Source: Lysobacteraceae bacterium (GTDB lineage: Bacteria; Pseudomonadota; Gammaproteobacteria; Xanthomonadales; Xanthomonadaceae). Taken from it: 25,704 nucleotides of DNA. The stretch is taken from assembly GCA_027483745.1 (NCBI GenBank), contig JAIXTZ010000257.1, positions 1 to 25,704 of the forward strand, written 5' to 3'. The position numbers and the translations under genes were made by a program. Under the pieces are notes generated by a model. The model was given only the letters and a program-made list of their open reading frames with translations. It was not told the DNA's origin and searched no databases. Shown piece after piece: positions 14,862 through 25,131 of the stretch (position 1 is its first letter; every line of letters starts with the position of its first letter).

Positions 14862-15824
14862 TCAGGGCCGGCGATCGAGCTCGCTGTCGTCCTTCGCCTT
14901 CGGCAACAGGTCCTGCTTGGTCACGTTCAGCCAGATCAGCAGCGGACAGGCCACGAAGATCGAGGACAGGGTGCCGATGATGATGCCAAGCATCTGCGCC
15001 TCGGCCATGCCCTCGAGGCTCGCGCCGCCGTACAGGTAGAGCGCCAGCACGGTGAGGAAGGCCACGACCGAGGTAATGATCGTCCGCGACAGGGTCTGGT
15101 TGATCGAGCGGTTGAGGACCTCGTTGGCGCTGACATGGTGCAGGCCACGGAAGTTCTCGCGCACGCGGTCGAAGACGACGATGGTGTCGTTGATCGAGTA
15201 GCCCATCACCGAGAGCACGCCGGCAAGGACGATCAGGTCGAACTCGTGCTGCGTCAACGCGAACCAGCCCACCACCAGCACCACGTCGTGCAGGGTGGTG
15301 ATGATCGCCGCCACCGCGAACTTCCATTCGAAACGGAAGGTGATGTAGACGAGGAAGCCCACGATTACGAAGAACATCGCGAGGATGCCGTTTTCGGCCA
15401 GCTCCTGGCCCACCTGCGGGCCGACGAAGTCGGAGCGCACGACGGTGACGGCATTGCCGGGCTCGCCAAGCAGGTCGGCGATCGCGCCGCCGGTCGCCGC
15501 CGCGCTCTCCTGCAGCGCCGCCTCGCCCCCCTCCGCTTCACGCGGCTGCAGTCGCACCACGATGTCGTTGGCCGCACCGAAGGTCTGCACCACCGGGTTG
15601 CTGTAACCGGCGCCCTCGAGGGCCGCGCGGACGCGCTCGAGGTCGGGTTCCTTCTCGAATTTCAGCTCGGCCACGGTGCCGCCGGTGAAGTCGAGCGCGA
15701 AGTTGAAGCCCTTCATCGGGATCAGCACCAGGGCCGCGACCATCAGCCCGAAGGCGATGGCCAGCGACGGCAGGCGCCAGCGCAGGATGTCGTAGTTGGT
15801 GTCGAACGGGATGAGTCGGAACAC
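14862..15824 (-). CDS. secF: Protein translocase subunit SecF
   Basis: A 320-residue membrane protein of the SecDF-YajC accessory complex, which uses the proton-motive force to help draw preproteins across the inner membrane after SecYEG/SecA. It has a first transmembrane helix (about 18-37), the conserved DFTGGT segment near 45-50, a smaller periplasmic domain than SecD, and five C-terminal helices containing GYSINDTIVVFDRVRENF, a strong SecF/RND signature. The start is GTG at 15824, with GGAG seven bases upstream. It lies 13 bp after secD and closes the operon; a perfect hairpin follows. The length is normal for SecF (E. coli 323). Confidence 0.97.
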   Translation of the reverse strand: MFRLIPFDTNYDILRWRLPSLAIAFGLMVAALVLIPMKGFNFALDFTGGTVAELKFEKEPDLERVRAALEGAGYSNPVVQTFGAANDIVVRLQPREAEGGEAALQESAAATGGAIADLLGEPGNAVTVVRSDFVGPQVGQELAENGILAMFFVIVGFLVYITFRFEWKFAVAAIITTLHDVVLVVGWFALTQHEFDLIVLAGVLSVMGYSINDTIVVFDRVRENFRGLHHVSANEVLNRSINQTLSRTIITSVVAFLTVLALYLYGGASLEGMAEAQMLGIIIGTLSSIFVACPLLIWLNVTKQDLLPKAKDDSELDRRP

Positions 15825-15837
15825 GAGGAAACTCCGG

Positions 15838-17715
15838 TCAGATCGCCAGGCCGGCCAGCTTGCGGCGGCGGCCGTAGATGAGGGTGGCGATGCCGCGCGA
15901 CACCGACACGGCGGTGTACATCGAGGTCAGGATGCCGATGATCAGCGAGAGCGCGAAGCCCTTCACCGGGCCGGTGCCGAACACGAACAGCGCGATACCC
16001 GCGAGCAGCGCGGTGACGTTGGCGTCCGCGATGGTGCCGGCGGCCTTCTCGTAGCCCGTGGCGATCGCGCTGAGCGGCGTGTTGCCGGCGCGCAGCTCCT
16101 CGCGGATGCGCTCGTTGATCAGCACGTTGGCGTCCACCGACAGTCCCACCGTCAGGGCGATGCCTGCGAGACCCGGAAGCGACAGCGTGGCGCCGACGAT
16201 CGACATCACGGCCACCAGCATCAGCAGGTTGAGCAGCAGGGCGAGGTTGGTGATGACGCCGAACATCCGGTAGTAGACGACGAAGAACACCAGCACCAGC
16301 ACGAACGAAGCGGCGATCGACTCGAGGCCGCGGGCGATGTTCTCGGCGCCGAGCGACGGGCCGATGATGCGCTCCTCGGCGAACTCCATCGGCGCGGCCA
16401 GCGCACCCGAGCGGAGCAGCAGGGCCAGCTGCTGGGCTTCCTGCGGGCTCTCGAGCCCGGTGGTCTGGAAGTTGCGGCTGAACACGCCGCGGATCGATGC
16501 GAGGCTGATGACCTCTTCCGTCACCTTGGTGCCGCGGACTTCCTTGCCGTCGACGATGCGCACTTCCGGCACGCGCTCGATGTACACCACCGCCATCGGC
16601 TTGCCGACGTTCTGCGAGGTGAAGTCGAACATGCGCTTGCCGGCCGCGGCGTTCAGCGTGACCGAGACGCCCGGCGTGCCCGTCTCAGGATCGGTGATCG
16701 AGGTGGCGGCCACGAGCTGGTCGCCGGCGGCGATGACGCGCTTCGCCAGCACGACGGGGATGCGGCTGCCGTCGGGGTTGCGCTCGCGCAGGTAGTAGAT
16801 GCGGCCGTCCGGCGGCACGCGTCCGGTGCGCTCGGCCTCAAGCGCATCCGCGTCCGTCAGCAGCGCGGCGCGGTATTCCAGCGTCGCCGTGGCGCCGATC
16901 ACGCGCTTGGCCAGCGCCGTGTCCTGCACGCCCGGCAGCTGCACGACGATGCGCGAATCGCCCTGGCGGGTCACGATCGGCTCGGCCACGCCCAGCGCGT
17001 TGATGCGGTTGCGCAGGATCGAGACGTTCTGGTTGATCGTCTCGGTGAGCAGGGCCTGCAGCGCGGCGGGAGCGATGCTGGCGGTGAAGCCCGGGCCGGC
17101 GCTGCCGCGGAGCGGCTGCAGCTGCAGTTCGGGGGCATCCACCGCGATGAGGCTGAGCGCCTTCGACAGGTCCTCTTCGCGGCTCAGGCGCACGAGGATG
17201 TCGTTGGGACGGACCGTGACTTCCTGCGAGGGGATCTTCTGCTCGCGCAGCACCACGCGGATCTGCTCGGCGTAACTGTTCTCGCGCTTCTCGAGGGCGG
17301 CCTTCTGGTCGACCTGGAGCAGGAAATGCACGCCGCCCTGCAGGTCGAGGCCGAGGCGCATCGGGCTGGCGCCGAAGGCATCCAACCAATCGGGCACGGT
17401 CGAAACGAGGTTCTGGGCGACGGTATACCCGTCTTCGAGGGCCGGGCGCAGCAACTCCGCGGCCCGGAGCTGGTCGGCGCTGTCGAGGCGGACCAGAAGG
17501 CTGTCGCCCTCCTTCTGCACCGCCGTGGTCGCGATCCCGGCGTCCCTCAGCAGCCCCTCGACGCGCGCATCGAGGGCGTCGTCGACGGCGAAGCCGCGAT
17601 TCGCGGTGATCTGGACCGCCGCATCCTGCGGGTAGAGATTGGGGAGCGCGTAGAGCGCGCTGGCCAACAGCACGATCAGGGCGACGACGTATTTCCAGCG
17701 GGCGTATTCGAGCAT
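15838..17715 (-). CDS. secD: Protein translocase subunit SecD
   Basis: A 625-residue membrane protein, close to E. coli SecD (615). An N-terminal helix (about 9-26) is followed by a large periplasmic region holding the P1 domain with GLDLQGGVHFLLQVD, then IVVQLPGVQD, and the base domain with SLGAENIARG. Five or six C-terminal helices carry GLSVDANVLINERIREEL, the SecD/RND proton-pathway motif. With SecF and YajC it supports late steps of protein export and membrane-protein folding. The ATG at 17715 begins MLEYARWKY, typical of the family. It lies 67 bp downstream of yajC and 13 bp upstream of secF, as one operon. Confidence 0.98.
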   Translation of the reverse strand: MLEYARWKYVVALIVLLASALYALPNLYPQDAAVQITANRGFAVDDALDARVEGLLRDAGIATTAVQKEGDSLLVRLDSADQLRAAELLRPALEDGYTVAQNLVSTVPDWLDAFGASPMRLGLDLQGGVHFLLQVDQKAALEKRENSYAEQIRVVLREQKIPSQEVTVRPNDILVRLSREEDLSKALSLIAVDAPELQLQPLRGSAGPGFTASIAPAALQALLTETINQNVSILRNRINALGVAEPIVTRQGDSRIVVQLPGVQDTALAKRVIGATATLEYRAALLTDADALEAERTGRVPPDGRIYYLRERNPDGSRIPVVLAKRVIAAGDQLVAATSITDPETGTPGVSVTLNAAAGKRMFDFTSQNVGKPMAVVYIERVPEVRIVDGKEVRGTKVTEEVISLASIRGVFSRNFQTTGLESPQEAQQLALLLRSGALAAPMEFAEERIIGPSLGAENIARGLESIAASFVLVLVFFVVYYRMFGVITNLALLLNLLMLVAVMSIVGATLSLPGLAGIALTVGLSVDANVLINERIREELRAGNTPLSAIATGYEKAAGTIADANVTALLAGIALFVFGTGPVKGFALSLIIGILTSMYTAVSVSRGIATLIYGRRRKLAGLAI

Positions 17716-17782
17716 GGCGTCACTTCAGGCCGGCGGATCGCCGACCAAGAAAGCCGGCATGAAGCCGACGTGATGGGGGCGG

Positions 17783-18121
17783 TCAGAGGGACTTCAAGGT
17801 GCCCTTGGGCAGGACGGCGTTGATCGCGCCCTTCTGCAGCTTCACCTTGGTGCCCTCGGCGATCTCGACGGTGATGAAGCTCTCGCCCACGTCGTCGATC
17901 CGGCCGGCGATGCCGCCGCTGGTCACGACCTCGTCGCCCTTCGCCAGCTTCTCCACCATCTGGCGATGCTCCTTCTGCCGCTTCATCTGCGGGCGGATCA
18001 TCATGAAGTACATCAGCACGAAGACCGCGCCGAGCATGATGACGCTGGGCCAGGGGCTGGGCGCGGGCGCGCCGGCGGCCTGGGCATGGGCGGCGGGGAT
18101 GATCAGGTCGAGCAGGGACAT
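17783..18121 (-). CDS. yajC: Preprotein translocase subunit YajC
   Basis: A 112-residue single-span membrane protein of the SecDF-YajC complex (E. coli 110). The N-terminus MSLLDLIIPAAHAQ leads to one transmembrane helix (WPSVIMLGAVFVLMYFMMI), the conserved RPQMKRQKEHRQM, and the small beta domain with AKGDEVVTSGGIAGRI and VLPKG. The role is accessory. The ATG at 18121 is chosen by family convention, but the frame stays open to a TTG at 18145 that follows GGAGG by four bases and would add eight residues (MAFWKLKT); this may be the real start. It follows tgt by 53 bp and precedes secD, as in many gammaproteobacteria. Confidence 0.95.
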   Translation of the reverse strand: MSLLDLIIPAAHAQAAGAPAPSPWPSVIMLGAVFVLMYFMMIRPQMKRQKEHRQMVEKLAKGDEVVTSGGIAGRIDDVGESFITVEIAEGTKVKLQKGAINAVLPKGTLKSL

Positions 18122-18174
18122 GGTCTTGAGCTTCCAGAAGGCCAAACAGCCTCCGAGTATGCCACGGCGGGCGT

Positions 18175-20472
<2,298 letters not shown>

Positions 20473-20498
20473 CTAGCGCGACCGATCCCACCAGCAAC

Positions 20499-20503
20499 AG
20501 GAG
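20499..20503 (+). promoter_or_regulatory. RBS of the alcohol dehydrogenase gene
   Basis: AGGAG at 20499-20503 lies five bases before the ATG at 20509, confirming that start. Confidence 0.8.
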
Positions 20504-20508
20504 CTCCC

Positions 20509-21522
20509 ATGCCCATCCGCGCCTACGCCGCCACCGCCTCCAAAGGCGCCCTGCAGGCCTTCGAGTACGACCCCGGCCCGCTCCATCCCGAATTCGTCGA
20601 GGTGCAGGTCGAGCACTGCGGGCTTTGCCACTCCGACCTCAGCATGGTGAACAACGACTGGGGCAATGCCCGCTATCCGCTGGTGCCCGGCCACGAGGCC
20701 ATCGGGCGCGTGGTCGCCGTCGGCGCCGAGGCCAAGCGCGTCAAGGTCGGCGACCGCGTCGGCATCGGCTGGTACGAAAGCAGCTGCATGGCCTGCGAAC
20801 AGTGCCTGTCCGGCCACCACAACGTCTGCGGTAAATCGAGCGGGCTGATCGTCTCCGGCTACGGCGGTTTCGGCGAACGCGTGCGCGCGCACTGGGTCTG
20901 GGCCACGCCCATCCCCGAGGGCGTCGACGCCGCCAGCGCCGGCCCCCTGCTCTGCGGCGGCATCACCGTGTTCGGCCCCATCGCGCATTTCGGCATCAAG
21001 CCCACCGACCGCGTCGGCGTGGTCGGCATCGGCGGCCTCGGCCACCTGGCCCTGCAGTTCCTCAACGCCTGGGGCTGCGAGGTCACCGCGTTCACGTCCA
21101 GCGAAAGCAAGCACGAGGAAGCCATCCGCCTCGGCGCCCATCGCGCGGTGGTGAGCACCGATGCGAAAGCGCTCGCGAAGGAAGCCGGCAAGTTCGACTT
21201 CATCCTCGTCACCGCCAACGTCACCCTGCCTTGGGGCGCCTACCTCGGCGCGCTGGCGCCGAACGGCCGCCTGCACTTCGTCGGCGCGGTGCTCGAGCCG
21301 GTGCCGGTGCCCGCCTTCGCCCTGATCGGCGGGCAGAAGTCGGTCAGCGGTTCACCGCTGGGCAGCCCCGCCACGACCTCGCAGATGCTCGAGTTCTGCG
21401 CCCGCCATGAGATCGCGCCGCAGGTGGAACGCTTCCCGATGTCGAAGATCAACGACGCCTTCGACCGCCTGCACAGCGGCAAAGCACGCTACCGGATCGT
21501 GCTGGACGCCGATTTCATCTGA
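20509..21522 (+). CDS. Zinc-dependent, probably NADP-linked alcohol dehydrogenase (CAD type)
   Basis: A 337-residue medium-chain dehydrogenase/reductase of the cinnamyl-alcohol/aldehyde reductase group (like E. coli YahK). Catalytic zinc ligands are C37 (in CGLCHSD), H62 (GHE) and C149 (LLCGGIT). The structural zinc loop is complete with C93, C96, C99 and C107. The Rossmann glycine motif is GIGGLG at 173-178. The second strand ends in TSS (196-198) rather than an aspartate, which in this family goes with NADP(H). It probably reduces aldehydes to alcohols; the true substrate is unknown. It has a good RBS and its own promoter region, diverges from queA, and ends at a strong hairpin, so it is monocistronic. 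Confidence 0.94.
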   Translation: MPIRAYAATASKGALQAFEYDPGPLHPEFVEVQVEHCGLCHSDLSMVNNDWGNARYPLVPGHEAIGRVVAVGAEAKRVKVGDRVGIGWYESSCMACEQCLSGHHNVCGKSSGLIVSGYGGFGERVRAHWVWATPIPEGVDAASAGPLLCGGITVFGPIAHFGIKPTDRVGVVGIGGLGHLALQFLNAWGCEVTAFTSSESKHEEAIRLGAHRAVVSTDAKALAKEAGKFDFILVTANVTLPWGAYLGALAPNGRLHFVGAVLEPVPVPAFALIGGQKSVSGSPLGSPATTSQMLEFCARHEIAPQVERFPMSKINDAFDRLHSGKARYRIVLDADFI

Positions 21523-21544
21523 CGCGTCTTCCGCAGCGGAAAAG

Positions 21545-21574
21545 CAAACGGCCGGGTTTCCCCGGCCGTTTGCA
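21545..21574. terminator. Bidirectional terminator between adh and the TonB receptor
   Basis: A perfect 13-bp stem (21545-21557 and 21562-21574) with a TTTC loop lies 23 bases after each of the two convergent stops. The stem ends in AAA/TTT, giving a short T-run in either direction. Confidence 0.8.
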
Positions 21575-21596
21575 TCACACGCGGAGCGGCAGCACC

Positions 21597-24500
21597 TTAG
21601 AAATCGAGGCGGAAACCGATCTGCGCGGCCCAGCGCGACTCGAAGTTGCGGTACGGCAGCACCGGGACACCGCTGGCGACACCCGTCGTCTCGTTCACGT
21701 AGTTCGAGACGTCGAGGACGTACTGGTTGGCCGCATTGATGCCCTGGTAGCGGGCAACGAACACGTTGTAGGGGAACAGGGCTTCCTGCACGCCGCCCCA
21801 CTCCTTGTTCAGCAGGTTGCCGAAGTTCTCGATGTCGAAGAACACCTGCGCCTTCGTCTTGCCGAAGCCCAGCGGGATCGTCTGCGAGATGCGCAGGTCG
21901 ATCTGGTTGCGCCACGGGCTCTTCTCGCCGTTGATCTGCGACACCTTGCCCGCATACGCGGCGAGGCCCGGCGTGTTCTGGATGAAGTCCCAGAATGCCT
22001 GCTGGTCGGCGGCGGTCGAGGCAGCGCTGAAGCCGACCTGGCCCATCACCGGCACGAAGAACACGTCGTTGCCGTTCTGGCCGTCACCGTTGGCGTCGTT
22101 GCTGTAGGTGTAGCTGAACGGACGACCGTAGCGGCCCTCATAGAAGCCCGTGACCGTCGTCGGCGCGGACTCGCCGAAGAACTCGAAGCGATACGAGAAC
22201 GAAGCCGTCAGACGGTCGCTGATCTCGTAGTTCGAGGTGCGGAGGGTGTCCTCGTTCTGGTTGAACACCACGCGGTTCTGCCAGTTGGACAGCGCGACCG
22301 AGCTCGTGCCCGGGCTCACTTCCTTGGAATCGCCGTAGGTGTAGGCGAGCTTCGCGTACCAGTTGTCGGCCCACGGCTTCTCCAGCGACACCGTGAAGTT
22401 CTCCGAACGGCCCTTGTCGGTGTTCGTCAGCACGATGGCGTTGGTGTAGGCGCAGGGGTTCGTCGCCGCGTTGAAGGCCACCGCCGGATTCACGAGGATG
22501 CAGTTCGCGCGAATGCGGTTGGTGCCGGCGGCATTGCCATTGGCCGGGTTGAAGCCCGCCGTGCCATTGGTCAGCCACCAGCTCTGGCGGCCGTCCGGCA
22601 GCGTGCTGGTGGGAGCGCCCAGGCCGACGTTGACGAAGTGCACCGCGTCATTGACCGTCGTGTAGAGGTACTCGACGCCGGCGATCAAGCCGAGGAACGG
22701 CAGCTCCTGCTCGAACGCGAGGTTGGCGCGGTACACCGAGGGCTGCGCGAAGTCGTCCGACACCGCGTTGACCAGCTGGCCCGGCGCGGCGTTCGCGGGG
22801 ACGAACGGGCTGTTCGGATTCAGCGAGACGCCCGGGATGCGGGTCGTCGCGGTGGTGTTGATGTTGAACGACTGAGCGATGACGCCCGGGTTCGAGAAGC
22901 TGTTCGACAGCCACACGCCCGGTGCCGAACCGCGGAACAGGCCCACGCCGCCGCGCAGCTGCGACTGCAGTTCGCTGTCGAAGGTGTAGTTGAAGCCGAA
23001 GCGCGGCTGCACCAGCCACTCGCCGTCCGGCGTGTTCTGGTTGTTCACGCCGAAGTCATTGGTGAAGCGAGCGTTCGCCGCCGGCGTGCCACCCACCAGC
23101 GACTGGTCGGCGCGCAGGCCGAACATCAGGGTCAGGTTGTAGTTGACCGACCAAGTGTCCTGCACGAAGAGGCCGACCGAACCCACGTCGAAGGTGGCCG
23201 CGACGTCGTTGAGGTTGCCGGTGCGCGAGCGCTGGTAGGTGTAGTTCTGCCAGAGGCCGTTCTCGAAGTCGGCGAGGTTCGCGAAGGTGTACGAGCCCAC
23301 CGCGGCCTGCAGGAACAGGTTGTAGACGTCAACGCTTTCGTAGTCGAGGCCGAACTTGACCTCATGGTCGCCCATGTAGAGGTTGCCGGCGAAGAAGCCC
23401 GTCAGCGTCTCGGTGTTCAGCTGGTTGGCCTGGCGCGAGAACTCCTTGCCGAAGGTCACCGTGGCGTTGGCACCGGTGATCGAGCCGGTGGGGAAGTTGA
23501 CGGTCACGGCCTGGAAGTCCGAGAACGCGGTCGGCAGCGAGTCGTACGTCGAGTACGAGATGTTGGCTTCCGTCGAGAACACGTCGGTCCAGTCGCTGTA
23601 CAGCAGAGCCGCCCAGCTTTCGAACGTGATGTCGTTGGCCCAGTGGTTCGAGCTGGCGCGGATCTGCGTGGCGCCCGGGTTGGCCTGGAGGTCGGAGCCC
23701 GTGGTCTTGTTGTAACGCAGGGTGGCGCGGTGGCTGTCGTTGATGTTGAAGTCGAGCTTGGCGAACCACTTCTCGTCTTCGTTGGTGAAGGCGGTCACGG
23801 CATCGACGGAGCCGATGTCGGCCGCGCCGAAGCGGGTCGCCGCGGCGCGCAGGCGGTCGATCTCGGCCTGCGTGATGCGGAACTCGTTCAGGGCGCCCGA
23901 ACCGGCGATGCCGTTGTCGATGCCCGAGATCTCGCGCTCGAATTTCTCGTAGCCCGCGAAGAAGAACAGGCGGTCCTTGATCAGCGGGCCGCCGAAGTAG
24001 GCGCCCGCGGTGAACTCGTCGACGAACGGCTTGGCGACGTCGCGGCCGTTGACCTCGTCACCGAGCAGGTCGTCGTTGCGGAAGGAGTAGTACACCCGGC
24101 CGGCGAACTCGTTGCCGCCCGACTTCGACACGGCGTTGACGTTGGCGCCGACGAAGTCGGTCTGCGTGGTGTCGTAGTCGGAAATGCCGACGTTGAACTC
24201 CTCGATCCAGTCGATCGAGATCGGCTGGTTGAGCGACGGCAGGCCGCTGTCGTTCAGGCCGAAGTTGTCATTGGTCGGGACGCCGTCGATGCGGATGTTG
24301 TTGTAGCGGTTGTTCTGGCCGGCCGCGGCGATACCGCCACGCTCCTCGTCGACCTGGACGATGCGCGAGTCAAGGCGCACGAAGTCCTCGATGCTGCGGC
24401 GGATCGTCGGCAGCGCCTCGACCTGCTCGCGGACGATCGTCGTGCCGGCGCCCATCGCGTTGGCGCTGAACGGCGACGCCGGGCCGCCGAGGGCGTCGGC

Positions 24501-24881
24501 GGTCACTTCCACCGTCTCGAGCGTGGCCGAGGTGTCCGCACCGATCGTCGCATCGACCTGCGTGGTCTGCGCGAGCGTCAGGAACACGTTCTCGATGGTC
24601 TCGGCCTGGCCGTCCTTCGTGATGGTGATCGTGTAGGGACCGCCGACCCGCAGACCGCGGGCGCCGTAGCGGCCGTTGGCATCCGTCGTCGCCTGCGAGA
24701 CCGTACCCGACGGCACGTGGGTGATGGTCACCTGGGCGCCGGCGACGACCGCCTGCTCGGCGGTGGTGATCCGGCCGCCGACGTTGGCCGAGGTCTGCTG
24801 CGCCATGGCCGGCGCCGAGGCGAGGGCGATGGCGAGACCAAGCGCGAGCTTCGAGTAGCGCACCTTGCTGCGATAATTCAT
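21597..24881 (-). CDS. TonB-dependent receptor, Oar-like with carboxypeptidase-regulatory domain
   Basis: A 1094-residue outer-membrane receptor. The signal peptide (1-27) ends in AMA before QQTSANVGG. A carboxypeptidase-regulatory (transthyretin-like) domain spans about 30-115, with GRITTAEQAVVAGAQVTITH and DANGRYGARGL. A TonB-box-like ETVEVTA is at 122-128. The plug follows (NRYNNIRIDGVP, VNAVSKSGGNEFAG), then a long 22-strand-type barrel ending in the aromatic RWAAQIGFRLDF. This is the OmpA-related/Oar architecture, common in Xanthomonadales, thought to import large or complex substrates; the substrate here is unknown. The ATG at 24881 (MNYRSKVRYSKLALGLAIALA) gives a standard signal peptide; the open frame to 24929 would lengthen it improbably. 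The upstream region carries repeats and hairpins. It is transcribed alone. Confidence 0.95.
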   Translation of the reverse strand: MNYRSKVRYSKLALGLAIALASAPAMAQQTSANVGGRITTAEQAVVAGAQVTITHVPSGTVSQATTDANGRYGARGLRVGGPYTITITKDGQAETIENVFLTLAQTTQVDATIGADTSATLETVEVTADALGGPASPFSANAMGAGTTIVREQVEALPTIRRSIEDFVRLDSRIVQVDEERGGIAAAGQNNRYNNIRIDGVPTNDNFGLNDSGLPSLNQPISIDWIEEFNVGISDYDTTQTDFVGANVNAVSKSGGNEFAGRVYYSFRNDDLLGDEVNGRDVAKPFVDEFTAGAYFGGPLIKDRLFFFAGYEKFEREISGIDNGIAGSGALNEFRITQAEIDRLRAAATRFGAADIGSVDAVTAFTNEDEKWFAKLDFNINDSHRATLRYNKTTGSDLQANPGATQIRASSNHWANDITFESWAALLYSDWTDVFSTEANISYSTYDSLPTAFSDFQAVTVNFPTGSITGANATVTFGKEFSRQANQLNTETLTGFFAGNLYMGDHEVKFGLDYESVDVYNLFLQAAVGSYTFANLADFENGLWQNYTYQRSRTGNLNDVAATFDVGSVGLFVQDTWSVNYNLTLMFGLRADQSLVGGTPAANARFTNDFGVNNQNTPDGEWLVQPRFGFNYTFDSELQSQLRGGVGLFRGSAPGVWLSNSFSNPGVIAQSFNINTTATTRIPGVSLNPNSPFVPANAAPGQLVNAVSDDFAQPSVYRANLAFEQELPFLGLIAGVEYLYTTVNDAVHFVNVGLGAPTSTLPDGRQSWWLTNGTAGFNPANGNAAGTNRIRANCILVNPAVAFNAATNPCAYTNAIVLTNTDKGRSENFTVSLEKPWADNWYAKLAYTYGDSKEVSPGTSSVALSNWQNRVVFNQNEDTLRTSNYEISDRLTASFSYRFEFFGESAPTTVTGFYEGRYGRPFSYTYSNDANGDGQNGNDVFFVPVMGQVGFSAASTAADQQAFWDFIQNTPGLAAYAGKVSQINGEKSPWRNQIDLRISQTIPLGFGKTKAQVFFDIENFGNLLNKEWGGVQEALFPYNVFVARYQGINAANQYVLDVSNYVNETTGVASGVPVLPYRNFESRWAAQIGFRLDF

Positions 24882-24920
24882 GTATGGACCTGCTCTGGTT
24901 TTTACTGCGGAGACAGACGA

Positions 24921-24938
24921 TGGCGGCATCTGCCGCCA
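24921..24938 (-). repeat. Inverted repeat in the TonB receptor leader
   Basis: TGGCGGCA (24921-24928) and TGCCGCCA (24931-24938) form a perfect 8-bp stem 40 bases before the receptor start. In RNA it would be a stable hairpin in the 5' leader. Confidence 0.6.
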
Positions 24939-25019
24939 CGGATGACGAGTTCCGCCGCGTTGCGGCGAAGGACTTCGCTGTGGCCGCCGTCGGCTGCGGA
25001 CGGGCTTCGAATGGGCGAT

Positions 25020-25040
25020 GACAGCCTAACGACAGTTTAA
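25020..25040. repeat. Tandem 11-bp-period repeat GACAGnnTAA
   Basis: GACAGCCTAA (25020-25029) and GACAGTTTAA (25031-25040) match at 8 of 10 positions, one helical turn apart. Position upstream of the TonB receptor suggests a regulator or sigma-factor site. Confidence 0.5.
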
Positions 25041-25055
25041 CAGCGTAGAGCGCCC

Positions 25056-25081
25056 AGATGACGTTTCGATGACCGTCATCT
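25056..25081. repeat. Palindromic GATGAC cluster
   Basis: AGATGACG (25056-25063) and CGTCATCT (25074-25081) are a perfect 8-bp inverted repeat. A second GATGAC inside the spacer (25068-25073) pairs with GTCATC (25075-25080). The look is of an operator. Confidence 0.5.
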
Positions 25082-25131
25082 CACAGAACATTGAGACACC
25101 CCGCCCGGCGGAGATTGCAGCCGGCGCGCGG

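Larger units (their letters stand above)
24882..25131 (-). promoter_or_regulatory. Upstream region of the TonB receptor gene
   Basis: A 250-bp non-coding stretch that should hold the receptor promoter. Seen in it: a weak RBS (AGG) about nine bases before the ATG; a perfect 8-bp inverted repeat (24921-24928 and 24931-24938); a 6-bp stem (24953-24958 and 24962-24967); GATGAC at 24941, 25017, 25057 and 25068 with an inverted copy at 25075; and an 11-bp-period direct repeat GACAGnnTAA at 25020 and 25031. TTAAACT on the - strand near 25040 is a possible -10. No terminator for the MarC gene is clear beyond a weak CCGGC/GCCGG stem. Confidence 0.55.

Noticed and set aside
12340..17823. Long + strand open frames (899, 625 and 675 codons) opposite the cyclase, secF and secD
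   Set aside because: They are low-complexity, arginine/histidine/glutamine-rich and lie opposite secure genes; the frames follow third-codon-position GC bias.
21570..25040. 1156-codon open frame on the + strand opposite the TonB receptor
   Set aside because: Very long, but composed of repeated VEV/RDA/DRR-type composition with no recognisable domain, and it would overwrite a receptor with signal peptide, plug and barrel; it also covers the terminator.
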